A stretch of 64,000 nt of DNA from NCBI GenBank assembly GCA_963747375.1, contig CAVVFL010000014.1, positions 62,001 through 126,000 on the forward strand, read 5' to 3'. Shown in pieces: positions 9,928-19,416 of this stretch. Made by a program: the position numbers and the translations under genes. This DNA is from Sva-07 sp963747375. Lineage in GTDB: Bacteria > Actinomycetota > Acidimicrobiia > Acidimicrobiales > Ilumatobacteraceae. The notes beneath the pieces are model-generated. The model was given only the letters and a program-made list of their open reading frames with translations, had not been told where the DNA came from and did not search any database. Each line of letters begins with the position of its first letter. The first letter of the stretch is position 1.

Positions 9928-11835
9928 ATGACGGACACGATCGACCGCTCTGGCACCGAGGACGATCATGTCCTCGACCATCTCATCGTCCGCTTCGCCG
10001 GCGACTCCGGCGACGGGATGCAGCTCACCGGTGACCGATTCACCTCGGTGAGCGCTGCGTTCGGCAACGACCTGTCGACACTGCCGGACTTCCCCGCCGA
10101 GATCCGGGCGCCGGCCGGCACCGTCAACGGCGTGTCGGCGTTCCAGGTGAACATCGCCGACCACAAGATCACCACGCCAGGCGACGAACCCAGTGTGCTC
10201 GTGGCCATGAACCCGGCCGCGTTGATGGCCGACCTCCACCGGCTCGAACCCGGCGGCACCCTGATCATCAACGAGGACGCATTCGACGAACGCAACCTCG
10301 ACAAGGCCGGCTACAAGTCCAACCCGCTCGACGACGACACGTTGTCGAACTACCGGGTGCTGCGCGTCCCGATGACCAGCCTGACCAAGGAAGTCTGTGC
10401 GCCGCTCGGCGTCAAGCCACGTGATGCCGAACGGTCGAAGAACTTCTTCGCGCTCGGCCTCGTGTCGTTCATGTTCACCCGGCCGATCGATCCGACCCTC
10501 GGGTGGATCGCCGAGAAGTTCGGCACCAACGAGCAGGTCGAGGCCGCCAACAAGGCGTCGTTCCTCGCCGGCTTCAACTTCGGCGAGACCACCGAGGCCG
10601 TCGGCCACCGCTACGAGGTGAAGCCGGCCAAGCTCCCCGCCGGGGAGTACACGAGCATCACCGGCAACACTGCACTCGCCTGGGGCATCGTCGCCGCCGG
10701 CCAGCTCGCGAAGCTGCCGATCACGCTCGGGTCGTACCCGATCACCCCGGCCAGCGACATCCTCCACGAACTCTCCAAGCACAAGCACTTCGGGATCCGC
10801 ACGGTGCAGGCCGAGGACGAGATCGCCGCCATCGGCATGGCACTCGGCGCCGCGTTCGCCGGTCATCTCGGCGTCACCACCACGAGCGGCCCCGGCGTCG
10901 CCCTGAAGAGCGAGACCACGTCGCTGGCGGTGTCGATCGAACTGCCACTGCTGATCGTCGACATCCAACGCGGCGGACCATCGACAGGTCTGCCCACCAA
11001 GACCGAGGCGTCCGACCTCAACATCGCGCTCTACGGCCGCCACGGCGAAGCGCCGCTCCCGATCGTCGCCGCCTACACCCCGGCGCAGTGCTTCCACGCC
11101 GCCATCGAGGCGATCCGCATCGCCCTCAAGTACCGCACGCCGGTGATCCTGCTGTCGGACGGCTACCTGGCCAACGGCTCGGAATCGTGGAACCTGCCGT
11201 CGATCGATTCGCTGCCCGACATCTCGGTGCCGTTCACCACGAAACCGAACCACGTCGACGACGAGGGCAACGAGGTGTTCTGGCCATACCTGCGCGACGA
11301 GACGACGCTCGCCCGACCCTGGGCGATCCCGGGAACGCCCGGACTCATGCACCGCGTCGGCGGCCTCGAGAAGAAGGACGGCACGGGCAACATCGACTAC
11401 ACGCCCGAGAACCACGAGAAGATGGTCCATCTTCGCGCCGACAAGATCGCGGCGATCGCCGCCGACATCCCGCCGACGCAGATCAACGGTGATGCCGACG
11501 CCGACGTGCTGGTGCTCGGTTGGGGGTCCACCTGGGCAGCCATCGACGCGGCGATCCAACGAAGTCGCCGGGCCGGCAAACGGGTGGCCTCTGCGCACAT
11601 CATGCACCTCAACCCGCTGCCGCCCGATCTCGGCGACATCCTGCACCGGTACCAGCGGGTCATCGTCCCCGAACTCAACATGGGACAGCTCACCAACCTC
11701 ATCCGCGGCAAGTACCTGGTCGACGCCAAGGCACTCACCAAGATGCAGGGCCTCCCATTCAAGTCACGCGAAATCGAAGCCGCCATCGACGAGGCCCTCG
11801 CCTCGATCGCCAGCACGAACGGAGCGAACTCATGA
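9928..11835 (+). CDS. korA: 2-oxoacid:acceptor (ferredoxin) oxidoreductase, alpha (gamma-alpha fused) subunit
   Basis: The large subunit of a 2-oxoglutarate- or related 2-oxoacid:ferredoxin oxidoreductase, which decarboxylates the 2-oxoacid with CoA and passes electrons to ferredoxin. The 635-residue protein has an N-terminal gamma domain (IVRFAGDSGDGMQLTGD; AEIRAPAGT) followed by the alpha pyrimidine-binding domain (GSYPITPASDILHEL; TTSGPGVALKSE; RGGPSTGLPTK) and a C-terminal domain (VLVLGWGSTW). This fused layout is the actinobacterial KorA type. ATG 9928 follows a G-rich Shine-Dalgarno stretch; the open frame upstream to 9613 lacks homology. The stop overlaps korB by 4 bp. Confidence 0.92.
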   Translation: MTDTIDRSGTEDDHVLDHLIVRFAGDSGDGMQLTGDRFTSVSAAFGNDLSTLPDFPAEIRAPAGTVNGVSAFQVNIADHKITTPGDEPSVLVAMNPAALMADLHRLEPGGTLIINEDAFDERNLDKAGYKSNPLDDDTLSNYRVLRVPMTSLTKEVCAPLGVKPRDAERSKNFFALGLVSFMFTRPIDPTLGWIAEKFGTNEQVEAANKASFLAGFNFGETTEAVGHRYEVKPAKLPAGEYTSITGNTALAWGIVAAGQLAKLPITLGSYPITPASDILHELSKHKHFGIRTVQAEDEIAAIGMALGAAFAGHLGVTTTSGPGVALKSETTSLAVSIELPLLIVDIQRGGPSTGLPTKTEASDLNIALYGRHGEAPLPIVAAYTPAQCFHAAIEAIRIALKYRTPVILLSDGYLANGSESWNLPSIDSLPDISVPFTTKPNHVDDEGNEVFWPYLRDETTLARPWAIPGTPGLMHRVGGLEKKDGTGNIDYTPENHEKMVHLRADKIAAIAADIPPTQINGDADADVLVLGWGSTWAAIDAAIQRSRRAGKRVASAHIMHLNPLPPDLGDILHRYQRVIVPELNMGQLTNLIRGKYLVDAKALTKMQGLPFKSREIEAAIDEALASIASTNGANS

Positions 11836-12854
11836 GCACTGCGCAGGTCGCCGTGACCACGAAGAAGGACTGGACCAGCGACCAGGAGGTCCGCTGGTGC
11901 CCCGGGTGTGGCGACTACGGCATCCTGCTCGCCGTCCAGACCCTGATGCCCGAGCTCGGCATCGCTCCCGAGAACACCGTCTTCATCTCGGGCATCGGCT
12001 GCTCGAGCCGCTTCCCGTACTACATGAACACCTATGGGATGCACTCGATCCACGGCCGTGCGCCCGCCATCGCCACCGGCGTCGCGGTCGCTCGACCCGA
12101 TCTCGACGTGTGGGTCATCACCGGCGACGGTGACGGCCTCTCGATCGGTGGCAACCACTTGATCCATGCGCTGCGCCGCAACGTGAACCTCAACATCCTG
12201 CTGTTCAACAACCGGATCTACGGCCTCACCAAGGGCCAGTTCTCGCCGACCTCGCCGGTCGGCAAGGTCACCAAGTCGACCCCGATGGGTTCGATCGACC
12301 CGCCGTTCAACCCCCTCGCGGTGGCATTGGGCGCCGAGGCGAGCTTCGTCGCCCGCACGCACGACCTCGACCGTCAGCACATGATCGACACGTTCCGTGC
12401 GGCCCACGCCCACCACGGCACCTCCTTCGTCGAGATCTACCAGAACTGCAATGTGTTCAACGACGGCCAGTTCGACGAGGTGACCAAGAAGCAGGCGCGC
12501 GAGGAGATGATGATCAATCTCGTCCACGGCGAACCGATCACGTTCGGCGCCGACCAGCACCGGGCGGTCGCCATGGGTGTCGACGGGCAGCTTCGTCTCG
12601 TGGAACGAGCCGACGTGGCCGACGACGAGATCCTCGTCCACGACGCCCACCGCCACGATCCGTCGCTCGCATTCGCGCTCGCCCGCCTGAGCCACGACGA
12701 CCACTCACCGACTCCGTTCGGCGTGCTCCGAGACATCCAGCGCCCCGAGTATTCAGGGGCCGTCGCCGATCAGGTGATGGCTGCGAGCGAACGCAAGGGC
12801 CCCGGCGACCTCGAAGCTCTCCTGCGCTCCAACGGGACGTGGACCGTCACCTGA
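11832..12854 (+). CDS. korB: 2-oxoacid:acceptor oxidoreductase, beta (TPP-binding) subunit
   Basis: Partner of the upstream KorA; binds thiamine diphosphate and the [4Fe-4S] cluster. The 340-residue sequence shows WCPGCGDYG and GIGCSSRFPYY (three cluster cysteines), the TPP-Mg motif GDGDGLSIGGNH ending in LFNNRIYGLTKGQ, and a later Cys in YQNCNVFND. It starts at ATG 11832 within an ATGA overlap with korA, so the two are translationally coupled. Its stop overlaps the stop of the opposing ABC gene by 8 bp. No separate ferredoxin subunit is adjacent, as expected for the two-subunit KorAB type. Substrate preference cannot be read from sequence. Confidence 0.93.
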   Translation: MSTAQVAVTTKKDWTSDQEVRWCPGCGDYGILLAVQTLMPELGIAPENTVFISGIGCSSRFPYYMNTYGMHSIHGRAPAIATGVAVARPDLDVWVITGDGDGLSIGGNHLIHALRRNVNLNILLFNNRIYGLTKGQFSPTSPVGKVTKSTPMGSIDPPFNPLAVALGAEASFVARTHDLDRQHMIDTFRAAHAHHGTSFVEIYQNCNVFNDGQFDEVTKKQAREEMMINLVHGEPITFGADQHRAVAMGVDGQLRLVERADVADDEILVHDAHRHDPSLAFALARLSHDDHSPTPFGVLRDIQRPEYSGAVADQVMAASERKGPGDLEALLRSNGTWTVT

Positions 12855-13918
12855 TCGCAACGCCGGTCTGTTTGTCGAAGACGGCAGGTTGATCGACGCT
12901 CAGACGCACGGCATCTCCGGCGACGACGTCGACGTCATTCGTCGTCGCTGTCACCAGTGCGCCCGCCACCACACACTGCACGCATCCGGCCGGGATCGGG
13001 AGTCGACGTTCGACGATCGCCGGGATCGACCCGTTGTCGGAGACGACCAGGTGTTCCGGACGCATTCCGACCGTGACGACGGTGCCCACATAGCCGGCCA
13101 ACGACGGCGCCCACGCTCTGATCCTCACGAGTTCCCCGCCCGAAGCGTCCCCTCGCGTCGAGCCAGAATCCCCCACCACCGGCGACCACTGTCATGTTCA
13201 CGAACGAGATCGGTCCGGTCGCTGCGGCGGCGAGCAGCGTCGCGGGCGAGCGACGAATCCCGGACGTGTCGCCGAACTGCACCACTCGGCCCTCGTCGAG
13301 CACGATGAGCAACCGCGTCAGTGTCGTCACGTCGAGCGGGTCGTTGGTGCTCATCAGGGTGGTGACGCCGTAGCCATCCTGCAGCAATGCGATCTCGGCG
13401 CGCATGTGGTGACGAAGCGGCTCGTCGAGCGCGGAGAACGGCTCGTCGAGCAGCAACACGCGGCGCACCTGAACGAGGGCTCGAGCGATCTGAACCATCT
13501 GCTGCTCACCGCGAGACAGGTGATTCGGCTTGCGAGCGAGGAGTTCCTCGATGTGCAGCGCCCTCACCTCGGCGTTGACACTCTGGCGAATGTCCTCAGC
13601 GGCACGCCGGCGAACGTCGAGCGGAAACGACACATTGCGGCGCACCGAGAGATGCCCGAGCAGCGCCGGCTCCTGGAAGACCATGCCGACATCACGCTCG
13701 CCCGGCGGGGCCCGGGTGACGTCGTGTCCTCCGATCCGGATCGTCCCGCGCGTCGGCCGCTCCAACCCCGCGATCATGCGCAGCAGCGTCGATTTGCCGC
13801 TCCCCGACTCACCGACCACCCCGACGAAGGCACCGTCGGGCAGCGACAACGAGACGTCGGCGAGGCGCCACTTCCGACCTGTCCGCAGACTGACACGATC
13901 CAGCTCGACCGTGGCCAT
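12847..13918 (-). CDS. ABC transporter ATP-binding protein (sugar/glycerol-phosphate type), one frameshift
   Basis: An energy-coupling ATPase of an importer in the MalK/UgpC group. Visible motifs are Walker A GESGSGKST, Q-loop FQEPALL, signature LSRGEQQ, Walker B VLLLDEPFSALDEP and a switch region with TNDPLDV where the usual switch His is Asn. The C-terminus (VGMRPEHLVV, then a beta-rich tail) is the TOBE-like regulatory domain found in MalK-type proteins. The frame breaks near 13147; joining both frames gives about 356 residues, the usual length. Start 13918 overlaps the stop of the upstream DUF429-like gene. No permease or binding-protein gene is nearby. Confidence 0.82.
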
Positions 13919-14783
13919 CAGCCCCCCACTCCGAGGACCCAACCCTCTTCGCATTCGATGCGGGCGACGTCGGCCCCCTCACCAATGTCAGGACCGAACA
14001 GCGCAGCGAGTCGGTCGGCTCCATCGAGACCGGCCAACCACTCGGCGACGGCGATGACCTGCGCCTCATCTCGCACGACACCGTCGGCGACGTCGAGCGG
14101 CACCAACGACGGCCACACCTCTGCAATCACCACCGCACCATGATCCACCAGCGGGCGAGCGCAGGCCAGTGGTGAACGGCCACACCGACACCCGTTCCGC
14201 GAACCGCGCCGCCAGTCGGTGGATCATCGGAATGCCGAGCAGGCTCTGACTCCCGACCGCGCCGGCACCGAGCAGCTGCCACGACGAGAATGGACGGTGA
14301 CCCTGCTCGCGAAGCACCGTCTCGACCGCTCGCCACTCCGTGAGCGGCGCGAACGATGCCGGCTTGGTCGCCGTCATGGTGTCGCCGGCCTGCGACGGCG
14401 GGCATCCCCAGAACGGCGCGCCCGTCGCGGTCACCCGCGCGTTGAGCGCCGAGGCCACCTCGAACCGATTGTTCGCATTGCGATCATCGTCGACGATCGA
14501 CTCGCCGAGCAGGCCGGCCATCGACGCCCACGGACGGCCGTCCAGTCCGAGCGCTGCCGCGGTTCCGGACGGATATCCCAACGAGAAGTCGACACCGATC
14601 AGCGTGCGGGCGATCGGGTCGGCCACGATCAGGTCGCGAGAGACACCGTTCCGCGGCCCCACGAGTGGAGGGGTTCGACACCGACACGGTGTCGCCGTCC
14701 GACACGGCGATCCAGATCGAGTCACGACCACGCTTCGGCGTCGAGTTGGCGCTCCAGTCGACGACGACGAAGCGATCGAACAT
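13918..14783 (-). CDS. Conserved protein of unknown function, DUF429/RNase H-fold-like, frameshifted
   Basis: The reconstructed protein (about 288 residues) begins MFDRFVVVDWSANSTPKRG, continues through LIGVDFSLGYPSGT and ends EGWVLGVGG. The VDWSA and GVDFSLGYP strands, each carrying an Asp, resemble the acidic positions of RNase H-like DUF429 proteins. No reaction is established. Two frame changes (about 14670 and about 14160) split it into three overlapping frames. It sits between the hemolysin III gene, whose stop at 14788 lies 4 bp upstream, and the ABC ATPase, whose start overlaps this stop; all three run on the minus strand and may be cotranscribed. The family call is tentative. Confidence 0.5.
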
Positions 14784-14787
14784 CGAC

Positions 14788-15444
14788 TCAGGCGACGACG
14801 TTGGTGACTGCAGCGAAATGCAGGACGGCCGCCACCACGACGAGCAGATGCCACACCTCGTGGTACCCGAAGGTCTTCGGCCACGGATCAGGGCGACGCC
14901 GCACGAGCACGGGGAACCCCACCGTGTAGGCGAGCCCACCGGCGATCATGAGACCGAGCTGCAGCCCTGTGAGATTGTGGATCAGGACCGGTGCGGCCAC
15001 GATCGACACCCACCCCATCACGAGGTACAGCGAGTACGACACGATGCGGGCACCGTGGAAGAACGCGAGTTTGAGCACCATGCCGAGCACGGCCATCACG
15101 CCGACGACCGCCAACATGGGAATCCCCCATGCTCTGGGCATCGCGACCAGACAGATCGGCACGTAGGTGCCGGCGATCAGCAGGTAGATCATCGAGTGAT
15201 CGAGTCGCTGCATCACCTCGCGGGCGCGAACCGAGTGGGCGAGGCGGTGGTACGACGCCGACGTACCGAACAACAGCAACAACGTCGTGGCGTAGATCGC
15301 GGCCGCGACGGTGGCGGCGACTCCGTCGGCGATGGCGATCAGCACGATCCCGGCAGGAATCGCCGCGAAGAAGGCGCCGGCGTGCATCGTCCCGCGCAGG
15401 AGTGGACGCTCCAACACTGGGAGGTTCACCGAGGCCGTACTCAC
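14788..15444 (-). CDS. Hemolysin III family (PAQR/YqfA-like) membrane protein
   Basis: An integral membrane protein of 218 residues with seven hydrophobic segments. Family motifs are SASYHRLAH, QRLDHSMIYLLIAGTYVP and GYHEVWHLLVVVAAVLHF, which hold the Ser/His/Asp/His residues conserved in the PAQR/hemolysin III superfamily, thought to form a metal-dependent hydrolase-like site. The bacterial physiological role is uncertain; the name hemolysin is historical. The GTG start at 15444 lies exactly 6 nt downstream of a TACGGT hexamer, consistent with a leaderless transcript. Confidence 0.88.
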   Translation of the reverse strand: MSTASVNLPVLERPLLRGTMHAGAFFAAIPAGIVLIAIADGVAATVAAAIYATTLLLLFGTSASYHRLAHSVRAREVMQRLDHSMIYLLIAGTYVPICLVAMPRAWGIPMLAVVGVMAVLGMVLKLAFFHGARIVSYSLYLVMGWVSIVAAPVLIHNLTGLQLGLMIAGGLAYTVGFPVLVRRRPDPWPKTFGYHEVWHLLVVVAAVLHFAAVTNVVA

Positions 15445-15450
15445 ACCCTC

Positions 15451-15456
15451 ACCGTA
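15451..15456 (-). promoter_or_regulatory. Leaderless -10 hexamer TACGGT
   Basis: TACGGT on the minus strand, separated by exactly 6 nt from the GTG start of the hemolysin III gene. Confidence 0.55.
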
Positions 15457-15506
15457 CCGGGCCGCTCGTGATCAGATGGCGCGGCGGCATCCGTCACACC
15501 GACGTC

Positions 15507-18392
15507 TCACCCGGTCGACATGCCCGCCATCAACTCGATGACGGCGTCGCCGTACCGTTCGAGCTTGGCCGGGCCGACACCGGAGATCCGTCCGAGGTCA
15601 CGCAACGTGGTCGGGGCCGTTCGAGCGATGGCCGCCAGCGTCTTGTTGTCGAACACGACGTAGGCCGGTTTGCCGTCGCGCAGGTCGTTGCGCAGGTCCC
15701 GGAGCGCGGCGAAGCGCCGTTGGCCGTCGGCGTCGAGGTCGGCGGCCGGATCGTCACCGGTCGACGATGCCCGTGCGGCGGGCTTCGACACCGGCTCCGG
15801 GCGATGCGACGACACGATGCGACCGACGGACGGCTCGGTCGTGAGCTCGGCCACGAACGGGCTCGGATGCACCCCGGTCACGATCGTGGCGTGGCTGCTG
15901 GCGCGTGTGATCGCCACGTGGAACAGCCGTCGCTCCTCTTCGACGTCGTCGGCGAGTCGGTGCGGATATTGATCGGCGTCGGCCAGGTGCACCACCACGT
16001 GCGGCCACTCCTGGCCCTTCACCCGGTGCACCGTCGACAGCAGCACGCCGCCCGGAGCCCGCTTGGCGGCCAACTGGGTGCGCAGCCAGCGCTCGAAGCG
16101 TGGCCGGATCGTCGTGCAGCGCCGCCAGATGGGTGACGGCGGTGAGATCGTCGCCCTGGGCCGACCGATTGTTGCCACGCCGGTTGGCGTCGAGCGAGGC
16201 GACCGACCCGGCGAGGCCGATGTCGTCGATCAGCGTCAACACGAGGTCGGACGTGGTCGCCCCGGCCTGCGCGGCCTTCTGCAACATCTGGATGTCGGCG
16301 GCAAAGTCGATCACCCGCTCGGCGTCACGCTCGTTGGTCAGCCGACCGGCGAGACGGTTGAGGTCGACGATGCTCCCCTGCTCCGCCACCCAATCGGTGA
16401 TGCGGGGATGGAACGACCGCGATGGGCGCCGGAGCGCTTCGCGGATGTCGTCGGGCGCAAACGTGCCGACCCGACCGGCCACGGCAAGACGCAGCCATGC
16501 CAACACCGTGCGCACCGCCGTGCGATCAGCGAACTCCAAGCCCGACCCCGCCACTGATCGGAATGCCCTCGGCCACCAGTGCGACCTGAACGGGCGCAAG
16601 GAGTGCATTCACCCTCGCCAGCACGGCCACCTCGTCGGGTCGTGCTCCGCCGGCGATCGCGTCATGGACCGACGCGACGCGACGCGCCGACGGCATCGAC
16701 GCCACCGTCGACGGACCACCCAGCGTTGTCGGTCGATGCTGCCCGAATGGTCTTGGCGACGCGTCGATGGTTGTGACGCAGCAGCCGATCGACGACGTCG
16801 ACGATGCCCGCCGGACACCGATAGTTCACCTCGAGCGGATGCGACCCCGAGCCGGGGAACAGGTCGGCGAAATCGATCAGCCAAGCCGGATCGGCGCCGT
16901 TGTACCCATAGATGGTCTGGTCGTCGTCGCCGACCCCGAACACCGCACCACCGGGCGACGACAGCAATCGGATGAGCAGCAGGTGTGCCGGTGTGAGGTC
17001 CTGGAACTCGTCGACCAGCATGATCCGACACGCCCGCTGGGCGATCCGACGCGCCGTCGGATCACGCAGGAGCACCAGCAGCGCCCGGTAGATCTGGTCG
17101 TCGAAGTCGACCGCGCCGCGCCGTTCCAGCGCCTGTCGGTAGCTCGGCCAGGTCTCGGCGAGGCCATCGACGTCGCCCGCATACCGACCCTCGACCTCGG
17201 CGGGATCCACCAGGCCGAGCCGGATGACCGTGAGTGCCTCGATCCACGGCCCGATCGGGTCGCTGTTGCGGCGACGGGGGAACGACACGAGGTCGCCGAT
17301 GATGCGCCGCACGTCCGGCTCGTCGATCGTGCGCCACCTGGTGGCCTGCGGTGCGAACGGTGGGGTGCCGTTGACGATCGCGAGCGCGATGGCGTTGAGG
17401 GTGCGCACCTGGAGCCCGGGCAGGTCGGAGGTCCGCTCCACCATCTCCTCCTGGGCCCGCTTGTTGAACGCCACGAGGCTCACGGCACTCGGCGGCAGAT
17501 TCCACTTGGTCAGGAGGTGCCGGGCCCGCTCGGTCAACACCCGGGTCTTGCCCGAACCGGCCGGCGCGATGATGCGAGCGCCGCCGCCTCGATGCGTGAC
17601 CGCAGCGAGTTGGTCGGGCGCCAGATCGGCGTCGGAACGATTCGCAACCGGCGGGCGCAGCGAACCGTGCTCGACGGCGACCGCGTGAACGACGGGCACG
17701 CCGTCGATGGGGTCGGTATGGCGCACCGGACCTCCGTCGAGCCACACGGTGGTCCCGTCCGGCAGCTCGATGTCGCCGCGATCATCGGCCGGCACGGCGC
17801 CTGCCGCGAGTGCCATGTCGAGCGCGATCCACGTGGGACGGTCGGGGTCACGGTGATCGACGCTGTTGGCCCACACGAGATGGTGGAGTTCCTCGAGGTC
17901 GAATGCGAACGTCGGGCCGAGTTCGTAAGGCGCCGCCTCGGTCATCAACATCGGCTCGCGCTCGAACGATGCCGCAAGCTCGATGATCAGCCGTTCTCGC
18001 GCTTGATGCGCCCCACGCAGGAACACGAGCGCGTGGTTCGCGTCGGTCAGGGTGGCGTCATCGATGACGATGCGTTGCGCGTCGGCCCACGGCGCGGGCA
18101 CGTCGCCACCCGGCTCGATGACCATGTGACGCCCGAGTTCGTCGGGACCTGCGCCGGCCGACGCCGCGCCTCGCCGCACCTCGCGCCTCGGTGCAGCGCG
18201 CCGCACCGGACTCGGTGTGCGCTCGGAACCCGACGACGATTCGATCGGCCCATCGACGTACGCACCATCCTCGAACGAGAAGGAACCGGCGTCCGAGGTC
18301 GGGACGTCCTGACGCCCGCCGTCGTGCCAGCACTGTCGCACCTCGGCCGGCGTCGCATGCTCCCTGTTGCAGTACGCGCACTGAATCGCCAT
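15507..18392 (-). CDS. UvrD/PcrA-type superfamily I helicase with N-terminal extension and C-terminal HRDC (UvrD2-like), frameshifted
   Basis: A DNA helicase of the UvrD family for repair or replication. Visible are a short Cys/His cluster at the N-terminus (CAYCNREHATPAEVRQCW), about 240 residues without a known domain, then motif I APAGSGKTRVL, motif II VDEFQD, GVGDDDQTIYGYNGA, VNYRC, LLSTVHRVKGQEWPHV and VAITRAS, and a C-terminal HRDC domain (LRDLRNDLRDGKP through SGVGPAKLERYG). Helicase plus HRDC matches mycobacterial UvrD2, but the N-terminal extension is unusual. Frame changes occur near 16130 and near 16590-16660. Start 18392 has TAAGGT 7 nt upstream. Confidence 0.85.
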
Positions 18393-18450
18393 CGACTCGA
18401 CCTTACCGAACACATGCGCTGACCGCACACACGTTCGATCGCCGGTGCTG

Positions 18451-18456
18451 CAGACT
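18451..18456 (+). promoter_or_regulatory. Leaderless -10 hexamer CAGACT
   Basis: CAGACT followed by exactly 6 nt and the ATG of the histidine phosphatase gene; the same spacing as at the lexA promoter. Confidence 0.5.
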
Positions 18457-18462
18457 GACAGC

Positions 18463-19047
18463 ATGGCGCTGCCTCCCCGTCCCGAGCTCGTCCTCGTCCG
18501 ACACGGAGAGACCGAGTGGAGTCGCGAACGAAGGCACACGGGACGCACCGACATCGCCCTCACCGACCACGGCCGCGACCAGGCCCGCCACATCGCCACG
18601 GCGGTCGAGTCGTTCGACTTCACCCACGTGTACGCCAGCCCGCTCTCACGAGCACTCGAGACCGCCAGGCTCGTCGGTCTCGATCCGACGCTGGATCCCG
18701 ATCTGCTGGAATGGGACTACGGCCGATACGAGGGCATCACGACCGCCGAGATCCGCACCACCGAGCCGGGATGGTCGGTGTGGACGCACCCGATTCTCGG
18801 CGGCGAGTCGATCGACGATGTCGGTGTACGGGCAGACCGGCTCGTCGACCGGTTGTCGGAGCTCGACGGGCCGATTGCACTCGTGGCCCATGCCCACCTG
18901 CTTCGCATACTCGGTGCCCGCTGGCTCGGGCTCGATCCCGTGGAGGGCCGACATTTCGCCCTCGACACCGCGACGATCTCGATCCTCGGTTGGGAGCGCG
19001 AGAACCGAGTGGTGCTGCGCTGGAACGATCCGTGCGGTTGGGGCTGA
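18463..19047 (+). CDS. Histidine phosphatase (phosphoglycerate mutase-like)
   Basis: A 194-residue member of the histidine phosphatase superfamily. The catalytic motif LVRHGETEWS lies at residues about 11-20, the phosphate-pocket arginine in YASPLSRALETA, the acidic residue in EWDYGRYEG and the second histidine in ALVAHAHLLRILGARWL. These proteins dephosphorylate small phosphoesters (for example alpha-ribazole phosphate or sugar phosphates); the substrate cannot be set from sequence. The single upstream neighbour, the helicase, is divergent. ATG 18463 is preferred over a GTG at 18445 because CAGACT lies 6 nt before it. Confidence 0.88.
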   Translation: MALPPRPELVLVRHGETEWSRERRHTGRTDIALTDHGRDQARHIATAVESFDFTHVYASPLSRALETARLVGLDPTLDPDLLEWDYGRYEGITTAEIRTTEPGWSVWTHPILGGESIDDVGVRADRLVDRLSELDGPIALVAHAHLLRILGARWLGLDPVEGRHFALDTATISILGWERENRVVLRWNDPCGWG

Positions 19048-19050
19048 TCG

Positions 19051-19311
19051 CTACCAGGCGATCTCGGGCAACCCAAAGGTGACACAGAGGCCGGCGCCGT
19101 TGACGAGGACCAACGACGCGATGATCGCCGACACCGCGATGACACGGGGACGGGTCCGCCGGACAGATCCGGGCACCGGCATGTACCACTCGGGAAGCAA
19201 CGCTGCGTCCGTGGCGGGTCGCCCGAACGGCACCGCATCGGCATCGATCGGGGCGTCCGGGTCGGCGGCAAGCGCCAGATCGGCGAGCTCTTCGTCAGTG
19301 AACGAGTCCAC
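19051..19311 (-). CDS. Small single-pass membrane protein of unknown function
   Basis: An 86-residue protein with an acidic N-terminal half (FTDEELADLALAADPDAP) and one hydrophobic segment near the C-terminus (VIAVSAIIASLVLVNGAGLC). It is not recognised. The GTG at 19311 is chosen over the Met at 19356 because a TACCGT hexamer lies exactly 6 nt upstream of it. It converges on the phosphatase gene, with 3 nt between the stop codons. Confidence 0.6.
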   Translation of the reverse strand: MDSFTDEELADLALAADPDAPIDADAVPFGRPATDAALLPEWYMPVPGSVRRTRPRVIAVSAIIASLVLVNGAGLCVTFGLPEIAW

Positions 19312-19317
19312 GGGGCC

Positions 19318-19323
19318 ACGGTA
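19318..19323 (-). promoter_or_regulatory. Leaderless -10 hexamer TACCGT
   Basis: TACCGT on the minus strand, exactly 6 nt before the GTG at 19311; it decides the start of that gene. Confidence 0.55.
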
Positions 19324-19416
19324 CCGCACGTCACCGCCAGCAGTTCGGCGTGACACCTGGACGATCAGCGTTGCCTGCCCGGAGCCTGCCGCAGGACGGC
19401 CGAGAATTCGCTCATC

